Part shown: positions 16,784 through 21,665 of the stretch, piece after piece | Numbering within the stretch: the first letter of the stretch is position 1 | How the letters are laid out: each line of letters starts with the position of its first letter | Assembly (NCBI GenBank): GCA_905213155.1 | Contig: CAJMHI010000031.1 | Location: forward strand, 1 to 21,665 | Reading direction: 5' to 3' | From: an uncultured Acidaminococcus sp. | GTDB lineage: Bacteria; Bacillota; Negativicutes; Acidaminococcales; Acidaminococcaceae | DNA: 21,665 nt | Position numbers and translations under genes: made by a program | Notes under the pieces: generated by a model | The model's database searches: none | What the model was told of the DNA's origin: nothing | Seen by the model: the letters and a program-made list of their open reading frames with translations, nothing else

Positions 16784-17740
16784 ATGCTGGACGTATTGTT
16801 AGCCGGGCCTTATCCGGCAGGAACTCTGGAACGGTTGCAGGACGCTGTCAAAGATGCAGGGATTACGGTACGGCAAGTCGTAACGGAAGAAAAATTTGCC
16901 AAAGAGCATGATGTGGATGCCATCATCCTGCGTGTTCTGAAAATGCCTACGACGGTTGTACAACGATTTTCTTCCCGGCTGAAACTCATTATGCGCTGGG
17001 GCGTGGGATACGACATGGTGGATATTAAAACTGCCCGCAAGCAGGGCATTGCTGTGTGCAATACGCCGGGCGCCAATGCCTATGCCGTGAGTGAGCTGGC
17101 CATTTTATTGATGCTGGCCGTGGGCAGAAAACTGATCTGTCACGAACGAAAATTACAGGCGGGGGTATGGAGCCGGGAACTGTTTACAGCCCAGTCCAGA
17201 ACGCTGCACCATAAAACCGTGGGGATTGTGGGCGGCGGTAACATCGGCCGCCAGGTGGCATTAAAAGCTCAGGCTTTTGGAGCAACAACCCAATACTACG
17301 ATCCCTTCCGCCTAAAACCGGAAATGGAAAAAGAATTCCATTTGACCTACGTGCCGTATGAAACCTTGCTTAAAACCAGCGATGTAATCACCTACCACGT
17401 GCCGTTAAACGATGGAACCCATTATATGCTGAATAAAGATACTATAAAAACAGTAAAACCAGGGGCTATTGTGATCAATACGTCCCACGGGGGCATTGTG
17501 GAAGAAGCGGCGATACTGCAGGCGGTTCAGGCAGGAAAATTGTCCGGGGCCGGCCTTGACTGCACGGAAGATACGCCAATCCAGATGGATAGTCCGCTGC
17601 TCAAAGAGCCAAACATTGTGGTGACGCCCCATATCGGCGGTACCGCTAATGACATGGCTGACGCCATTTTGCCCATGATTATCGGCAATTTGAAAAAGCT
17701 GGCTGCAGGCGAGAAACTGGAGTATGTGGTGAATCGGTAG
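16784..17740 (+). CDS. D-2-hydroxyacid dehydrogenase family protein with altered catalytic residues
   Basis: 318 residues with the NAD-binding Rossmann motif GIVGGGNIG (147-155), acidic Asp173, and the family segment RWGVGYDMVDI. The active-site His283 (TPHIGG) is present. The catalytic Arg of the usual NTxRG motif is His235 (NTSHGG, codon CAC at 17486-17488). The position of the catalytic Glu (xEP) is Thr264 (DCTEDTP, codon ACG at 17573-17575). The reading frame is intact and the fold is complete, so it is not a decayed gene. It may use different chemistry or have lost dehydrogenase activity. The ATG follows the aldolase TAG with no gap, and its AAGGAGGG lies in the aldolase 3' end. The two are translationally coupled. 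Confidence 0.85.
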   Translation: MLDVLLAGPYPAGTLERLQDAVKDAGITVRQVVTEEKFAKEHDVDAIILRVLKMPTTVVQRFSSRLKLIMRWGVGYDMVDIKTARKQGIAVCNTPGANAYAVSELAILLMLAVGRKLICHERKLQAGVWSRELFTAQSRTLHHKTVGIVGGGNIGRQVALKAQAFGATTQYYDPFRLKPEMEKEFHLTYVPYETLLKTSDVITYHVPLNDGTHYMLNKDTIKTVKPGAIVINTSHGGIVEEAAILQAVQAGKLSGAGLDCTEDTPIQMDSPLLKEPNIVVTPHIGGTANDMADAILPMIIGNLKKLAAGEKLEYVVNR

Positions 17741-17776
17741 GGAACAGTATTACATCAAAGATAAAAATAGCAGATG

Positions 17777-17814
17777 TCCGTATCTACAGCAATGTAGGTA
17801 CGGATACTTTTTTA
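17777..17814 (+). terminator. Intrinsic terminator of the aldolase-dehydrogenase operon
   Basis: TCCGTATCTACA (17777-17788) pairs with TGTAGGTACGGA (17793-17804) with one G-U pair around a GCAA tetraloop. TAC and a six-T run follow. Confidence 0.88.
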
Positions 17815-17833
17815 CTAAAAGTACGTGCAATAT

Positions 17834-17862
17834 ACTGCAAATAAACGTATTTGTGCTATAAT
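17834..17862 (+). promoter_or_regulatory. Promoter of the RelB-YafQ operon
   Basis: A consensus TATAAT (17857-17862) preceded by TGC makes a strong extended -10. The -35 (ACTGCA) is poor. A small dyad, CAAATA/TATTTG with an AACG centre (17838-17853), lies over the spacer. It could be a binding site for the antitoxin complex, as is usual for RelBE-type operons. Confidence 0.6.
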
Positions 17863-17883
17863 AAAGCCAGTGGGGGTGATTCC

Positions 17884-18153
17884 ATGGAGACAACAAATAT
17901 GAATATCAGGATGGATAAAACGGTAAAAGAACAAGCAGAAGCGATTTTTTCCCAGCTTGGTCTTACCATGACCACGGCGGTCAATTTATTCCTCCGCTCT
18001 GCCATTCGGGAAAACGGCATTCCTTTTTCTCTGAAATTAACACCTAATCATACGACAGAAGCAGCTATTATAGAAGGCCGGAAGATTGCGGAAGATCCTA
18101 GTGTTAAGGGATATCGGGATATGAAAGCGTTACGAAAGGCGCTGGATGTATGA
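17884..18153 (+). CDS. RelB/DinJ-family antitoxin
   Basis: 89 residues. The N-terminal ribbon-helix-helix DNA-binding part (TTNMNIRMDKTVKEQAEAIFSQLGLTMTTAVNLFLRSAIRENGIPF) is characteristic of RelB/DinJ. The C-terminal tail would wrap around the toxin. It should neutralise the downstream toxin and repress the shared promoter. ATG 17884 has GGGGGTG at 17872-17878. An in-frame TTG at 17851 lies within the -10 region and cannot be the start. The toxin ORF overlaps its stop codon by 4 bp. Confidence 0.9.
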   Translation: METTNMNIRMDKTVKEQAEAIFSQLGLTMTTAVNLFLRSAIRENGIPFSLKLTPNHTTEAAIIEGRKIAEDPSVKGYRDMKALRKALDV

Positions 18154-18434
18154 CAAAATATGAAGTCAAATTTACCAGCCAGTTTAAGAGGGATTTGAAA
18201 AAGGCGCAAAAACAGCATAAGAATTTGGATAGGCTCTTTGCGCTTATTGAGTCCTTGGCTGATGGGCATGAATTGGATGCTTCCTATAGAGATCATGAGC
18301 TGACCGGGAAGTATAAGGGCGTACGGGAATGCCATATAGAGCCAGACTGGTTACTGTTGTATGAAGTTAAGCAGCAGGTGCTGGTTCTGATGATCTATCG
18401 CTTAGGAAGTCATGCCGCTGTGTTTAAGATGTGA
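18150..18434 (+). CDS. YafQ-type mRNA endoribonuclease toxin (RelE superfamily)
   Basis: 94 residues. The catalytic set described for E. coli YafQ can all be placed: His49 (RDHEL), His62, Asp66 and Trp67 (CHIEPDW), and His88 (GSH near the C-terminus). YafQ toxins cut mRNA on the ribosome and arrest growth when the antitoxin is lost. The ATGA overlap with the antitoxin gene (18150-18153) is classical. All expected residues are intact, so the toxin is likely active. No T-run terminator follows it directly. Confidence 0.92.
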   Translation: MTKYEVKFTSQFKRDLKKAQKQHKNLDRLFALIESLADGHELDASYRDHELTGKYKGVRECHIEPDWLLLYEVKQQVLVLMIYRLGSHAAVFKM

Positions 18435-18441
18435 AAAACCC

Positions 18442-18470
18442 TTGTACTCTACTGCGGTGTTTGCTACAAT
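18442..18470 (+). promoter_or_regulatory. Promoter of the tannase gene
   Basis: TTGTAC (18442-18447) and TACAAT (18465-18470) are 17 bp apart, with a TGC extended -10. The start near 18477 gives a leader of about 84 nt that contains the 15-bp hairpin. Confidence 0.7.
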
Positions 18471-18500
18471 AGGGCTACGAGAAATTGCGTGTTATCACGT

Positions 18501-18535
18501 ACAGAAGACCCGGAGAGAGCCTCCGGGTCTTCTGT
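18501..18535 (+). promoter_or_regulatory. Perfect 15-bp stem-loop in the tannase mRNA leader
   Basis: ACAGAAGACCCGGAG (18501-18515) pairs exactly with 18521-18535 around a five-base AGAGC loop. It lies between the proposed start (about 18477) and the ribosome site (18545-18557). The following bases are not T-rich, so it is not a standard terminator. It could stabilise the mRNA 5' end, bind a regulator, or block read-through from the toxin gene. Confidence 0.65.
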
Positions 18536-18560
18536 GGTATTTGCAGGAAAGGGTGAGCGT

Positions 18561-20162
18561 ATGTCCATGAAACGAAAAATCATCGGGTCTCTTTTAACGG
18601 GTATGCTAGTATTGCCAGGAGCAGTCTATGCAGCGCAGGGAGCCCAAACGGCGGAACCTGTTGTGAAGATGAGTACTGCGGAGAGTGCAGCACAAGGTGC
18701 AGAGCAAAAAGTGTATAGTCTTACGTTTAATCCCAAGAGCTACACCCGGCAAACGTTAGCCTATAACGGAAAAGCCGTCGCCTTTCGTGCCTATGAACAT
18801 ATCCCCTATGTGGCCCGCCCGGTGGCAGTGGAACGGCAATCCATGAATATTTACATTCCGGAAGTATATTTCCAAAAAGGTGGAACCATTAACGGATACA
18901 CAGCAAAAACGGCACCGATTTTCCTCCCTAATGGCGTAGGTGGCTATATGCCGGGCGACAGCAAAGCTCCCAGTGAAAAAGATCGCATGAGTGGCGGCGC
19001 CAATGCTTCGCTGGTGGCATTATCCAAAGGATATGTGGTGGCAGCACCGGCCATCCGGGGCAGAACTACACAAAATAAAGACGGCGTGTATGTGGGCAAA
19101 GCCCCTGCCCTCATCGTGGATTATAAGGCAGCCGTGCGGTATTTGCGTCACAACCGGAATCTATTGCCCGCCGGGGATACGGATAAAATTATTTCCAATG
19201 GCACCAGTGCCGGCGGTGCACTGTCCGTTCTTTTGGGAGCCACCGGCAACAGCAAGGACTACGAACCCTATTTGAAAGCAGTGGGAGCAGCCAAAGAGCG
19301 GGACGATATTTTTGCTGCCAGCGTGTACTGCCCTATTACGAATTTGGAACATGCGGATATGGCGTATGAATGGATGTTTAATGGTGTGAATGAGGCACAC
19401 CAGCAGACGGGACGAAATCTGCCCGCGCTCCCGGTACAAAGCACTGTGACCAATCGCCCGGCAGACGCACCCGTGGAAAACCAACAAGCGGTCAAAATGA
19501 CCTGGGATCAGCAGATGGCCTCTTTGGCCCTGAAAAAACAATTCCCCGCTTATGTAAACAGCCTGGGACTGGAAGATCGCAAGGGGAATAAACTATGGCT
19601 GGATGCGGCAGGCAATGGCTCCTTTGCCGACTATATCAAGTCTGTGTACCTGCAAAGCGTTCAGACAGCCCTGGATGGGGGAAAGGATTTGGACGGTGCT
19701 GCCTGGTTTAGGGTAAAAGACGGCAAGGCGGTGGATATGGACTTAGCGAAATACGCAGCCTGGGCCACCAGGTTAAAAGCGACGCCCGCTTTTGATAAAT
19801 TTGATTTAAGCAGCGGGGAAAATGATGAATTTGGGGACAGCGCCAACCAGCCCAAACATTTTACTGCATTTTCAGCCCTGCGGGATACAGGCCGGGGGGG
19901 CAGCGCCGATCCAGCGATTATCCATCTGCTGAATCCGATGGACTATATTGGTGCCAGCGGTGTGAAAACCTCCAAATATTGGCGTATTCGTCACGGTGCT
20001 AAGGACCGGGATACCTGTTTGGCCATTCCTGCCATGGTAGCCCTGAAGCTACAGAATGAAGGGAAAAAGGTGGATTTTGCAGCCCCCTGGGGGTATGGAC
20101 ATGCCGGGGATTATGACTTGGATGCTTTATTTACCTGGATGGACAGAATTTGTAAGAAATAA
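18561..20162 (+). CDS. Secreted subtype-B tannase (tannin acyl hydrolase)
   Basis: 533 residues, alpha/beta-hydrolase fold. It hydrolyses galloyl ester and depside bonds of gallotannins to gallic acid. Compared with the Lactobacillus plantarum tannase as I know it, the catalytic triad is present: Ser216 (GTSAGG), Asp482 and His514 (GHAGDYDL). The galloyl-contact residues Lys406 (LKATPAFD), Glu420 (SSGEND) and Asp484 are also present. Long stretches such as CPITNLEHADMAYEW and RIRHGA are family-specific. The N-terminus (MSMKRKIIGSLLTGMLVLPGAVYA) is a signal peptide, so the enzyme acts outside the cytoplasm, unlike the L. plantarum enzyme. ATG 18561 has AGGAAAGGG upstream. A GTG at 18489 would place the leader hairpin in the coding region and lacks a ribosome site. 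Confidence 0.92.
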   Translation: MSMKRKIIGSLLTGMLVLPGAVYAAQGAQTAEPVVKMSTAESAAQGAEQKVYSLTFNPKSYTRQTLAYNGKAVAFRAYEHIPYVARPVAVERQSMNIYIPEVYFQKGGTINGYTAKTAPIFLPNGVGGYMPGDSKAPSEKDRMSGGANASLVALSKGYVVAAPAIRGRTTQNKDGVYVGKAPALIVDYKAAVRYLRHNRNLLPAGDTDKIISNGTSAGGALSVLLGATGNSKDYEPYLKAVGAAKERDDIFAASVYCPITNLEHADMAYEWMFNGVNEAHQQTGRNLPALPVQSTVTNRPADAPVENQQAVKMTWDQQMASLALKKQFPAYVNSLGLEDRKGNKLWLDAAGNGSFADYIKSVYLQSVQTALDGGKDLDGAAWFRVKDGKAVDMDLAKYAAWATRLKATPAFDKFDLSSGENDEFGDSANQPKHFTAFSALRDTGRGGSADPAIIHLLNPMDYIGASGVKTSKYWRIRHGAKDRDTCLAIPAMVALKLQNEGKKVDFAAPWGYGHAGDYDLDALFTWMDRICKK

Positions 20163-20266
20163 GTTACAACAAAAAATATTTGTTCAAAATAAAAATATTA
20201 GCTGTTAGATTTTGTCACTAAAAAGCGGTATGATACAGTTGCAACAAAGGAAAATGAGAATCTAAC
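20163..20266 (+). promoter_or_regulatory. Promoter and candidate operators of the second dehydrogenase
   Basis: TTGTCA (20212-20217) and TACAGT (20234-20239) are 16 bp apart, with a TGA extended -10. The promoter is framed by an 8-bp inverted repeat, GTTAGATT (20204-20211) and AATCTAAC (20259-20266). An 11-bp direct repeat, GTTRCAACAAA, occurs at 20163-20173 and 20238-20248. No terminator for the tannase gene is evident here. Confidence 0.5.
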
Positions 20267-20297
20267 TGTACCATATCGTTTTTAGGAGGCAAATACT

Positions 20298-21326
20298 ATG
20301 GGCTGGAAAATTTTACTACCGCAGGAAATTATGGAAGAAGGCCGGGAACTGTTAGAAAGCCACGGTCATACCCTGATTAAAGGGCGGGGCTTTGAGACGA
20401 AGGATGTACTGGCAGACTTCAAAGAATATCAGCCAGATGCCATGATTGTCCGCATTACCCCCATTACCCGGGAAGTGATTGAATCCAATCCCAATCTGAA
20501 GGTCATTGCCCGCCACGGCGCCGGATTTGACGCCCTGGATGTAAAAGCCTGCCATGACAATGGTGTACAGGCATTGTATGCACCGGTAGCCAACTCTACG
20601 TCTGTGGCAGAAACCGCAATGCTTTTACTCTTGGAATGCAGCCGGAATGTAACGGTGCTGCACAAAACCTGGGTGACGGATTTCTACAAAGCCAAGCTGA
20701 AGGTTCGGAAAAACACCCTGAATGGTAAAACCGTGGGCATTGTGGGCTGCGGAAATATCGGTAGCCGCCTGGCAAAACGGGCTCTGGCTATGGAAATGAA
20801 TGTGCTAGCGTATGATCCCTACAAACCTGCCAAAGATTTCCCTGACGGCGTGGAAGTGGTTCGCGATCTGGACCGGATCTTTAAAGAAAGCGACTATGTG
20901 TCTCTTCATTGCCCCAATACACCAGTTACCCGGAATATGGTGAATAAGGAAACCCTGGCCATGATGAAACCCACAGCCTTTTTAATCAATACGGCCCGGG
21001 GGGCACTGGTGGTGGAAGAAGATCTGTATGAAGCCTGCAAAAACGGTGTGATTGCCGGCGCAGGGCTGGATGCTATCCGGCAGGAACCTGTGGATCCTAA
21101 GAATCCGCTGCTCGCGCTGGATAACGTAATCATCTATCCCCATATCGGCGGCAATACTACAGAAGCAGCCCACCGCGCTTCCTATTTCTCCGCTATGGGC
21201 ATTGAAGAAGTGTACGAAGGCAAACAGCCTACTTGGCCCATCCATGATATAGATTACGCAACGGCCAAAACCTACACCGATACCAAGAAACCGAATAAAA
21301 AACCGGCCGGTATGTTCGATTTCTAA
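20298..21326 (+). CDS. D-2-hydroxyacid dehydrogenase (phosphoglycerate dehydrogenase-like)
   Basis: 342 residues of the NAD-dependent D-isomer-specific 2-hydroxyacid dehydrogenase family. Marks are ARHGAGFDALD (71-81), Rossmann GIVGCGNIG (147-155) with Asp173, and an intact catalytic triad: Arg234 (NTARG), Glu263 (RQEP) and His282 (PHIGG). There is no C-terminal ACT domain, so it is not the serine-feedback type of SerA. It may reduce or oxidise another 2-oxoacid/2-hydroxyacid pair such as hydroxypyruvate or glyoxylate. The basic tail (after about 318) is unusual and of unknown use. ATG 20298 follows AGGAGGC at 20284-20290. The gene is monocistronic with its own promoter and terminator. Confidence 0.88.
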   Translation: MGWKILLPQEIMEEGRELLESHGHTLIKGRGFETKDVLADFKEYQPDAMIVRITPITREVIESNPNLKVIARHGAGFDALDVKACHDNGVQALYAPVANSTSVAETAMLLLLECSRNVTVLHKTWVTDFYKAKLKVRKNTLNGKTVGIVGCGNIGSRLAKRALAMEMNVLAYDPYKPAKDFPDGVEVVRDLDRIFKESDYVSLHCPNTPVTRNMVNKETLAMMKPTAFLINTARGALVVEEDLYEACKNGVIAGAGLDAIRQEPVDPKNPLLALDNVIIYPHIGGNTTEAAHRASYFSAMGIEEVYEGKQPTWPIHDIDYATAKTYTDTKKPNKKPAGMFDF

Positions 21327-21368
21327 TCTTGGCGCCATGCCCTTCTATACAAACCCTTACAACGACAA

Positions 21369-21407
21369 AAAGACGCCTCTGCTTTCAGGTGAAGCAGGGG
21401 CGTTTTT
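21369..21407 (+). terminator. Intrinsic terminator of the second dehydrogenase gene
   Basis: ACGCCTCTGCTT (21373-21384) pairs with AAGCAGGGGCGT (21392-21403) with one G-U pair. Flanking A and T runs extend the stem, and it ends in TTTTT. Confidence 0.9.
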
Positions 21408-21560
21408 CGTACATCAATCTAAATGGTTATCGTGTCCAGGTTTTTGCCCGCACCCTTACTATAAATACCAAAAATGAAAAGATAATTCATGACTTTTGAG
21501 GAAATGGATCGTAACCTAAATGAAAGCAGTAATCTAAGGAAAAGCAACCGGTTGTTTCTA
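21408..21560. other. Non-coding spacer before the putative insertion sequence
   Basis: No gene or clear RNA is visible on either strand. The only structure noted is the 10-bp palindrome CAACCGGTTG at 21545-21554, just outside the putative element end. Confidence 0.5.
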
Positions 21561-21665
21561 TTGTGTGAATGTCAACGAAAAAGTGAGCCACGTGCTTGCC
21601 AAAAATTGAGCGTAAATTGCAACTCCAAATTGAACAGCGGTAGAAATTACGCTACCTGTATAGAT
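21561..21665. mobile_element. Putative end of an IS21-family insertion sequence
   Basis: Three imperfect tandem copies of a motif recur at 23-24 bp spacing: AAAAAGTGAGC (21578-21588), AAAAATTGAGC (21601-21611) and CCAAATTGAAC (21625-21635). Multiple short repeats with AAAnTGAGC cores inside the element end are typical of IS21-family termini, where the IstA transposase binds. The tip may be the TGT near 21562. No transposase lies in the window, so the family call rests on the repeats alone. Confidence 0.45.

Noticed and set aside
16955..16964. GTTGTACAAC palindrome, the same as in the hairpin at 11362
   Set aside because: It lies within coding sequence of the dehydrogenase (Val-Val-Gln codons) without a surrounding stem, so it is probably coincidental.
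18489..18560. GTG start at 18489 for the tannase, adding 24 residues
   Set aside because: It lacks a ribosome site, would translate through the leader hairpin, and would put a charged segment before an otherwise clean signal peptide.
14643..21326. A complete gallate or tannin catabolic cluster (tannase plus aldolase plus dehydrogenases)
   Set aside because: No gallate decarboxylase, pyrogallol hydroxytransferase, dioxygenase or RraA-type CHA aldolase is present. The DmpG-like aldolase and the tannase have separate promoters, with a terminator and a toxin-antitoxin pair between them.
1..21665. tRNA, rRNA or CRISPR arrays
   Set aside because: No cloverleaf with conserved tRNA bases, no rRNA-like segment and no evenly spaced long direct repeats were seen. 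The only regular repeats are the short ones at the right edge.

Overview
The window reads as a stretch of bacterial chromosome from an anaerobic, gut-type Firmicute. A member of the Negativicutes, perhaps an Acidaminococcus relative, is my best guess. That guess rests on moderate GC, strong Shine-Dalgarno sequences, an amino-acid/peptide and 2-oxoacid oriented gene set, and the overall flavour of the proteins. No rRNA or other phylogenetic marker is present, so the assignment is inference. Coding density is high, and most transcription units are one or two genes bounded by clear intrinsic terminators.

Left part (1-5285): the C-terminal tail of an unidentified, probably membrane, protein is followed by a terminator. 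Next come metY (O-acetylhomoserine sulfhydrylase, behind a near-perfect sigma-70 promoter) and a full-length single-chain pyruvate carboxylase. Pyruvate carboxylase converges on a minus-strand uvrA2-type gene across a shared bidirectional terminator.

Middle part (5296-11620): the UvrA-like protein lacks the UvrB-binding domain, and its promoter lies inside the 5' end of a decapitated DUF4143 ATPase remnant. A secreted WG-repeat protein with a Gly/Trp/His-rich insertion follows. Then comes an intact AAA/DUF4143 ATPase preceded by a perfect 18-bp inverted repeat.

Right-middle part (11624-17740): a PepV/Sapep-type M20 dipeptidase and a YfcC-family permease form a peptide or amino-acid use operon. 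A LysR regulator is divergent from a two-gene, stop-to-start-coupled operon. That operon encodes a DmpG-like (4-hydroxy-2-oxoacid) aldolase and a D-2-hydroxyacid dehydrogenase whose catalytic Arg and Glu are both replaced. This cassette is the most unusual metabolic unit in the window.

Right part (17741-21665): a RelB/DinJ-YafQ toxin-antitoxin pair is followed by a secreted subtype-B tannase. The tannase keeps every catalytic and galloyl-contact residue I can place, and its leader carries a perfect 15-bp hairpin. A second, canonical D-2-hydroxyacid dehydrogenase follows. The right edge seems to enter the end of an IS21-like insertion sequence. Nearly all promoters I can propose are of the extended -10 (TGnTAnnnT) type.
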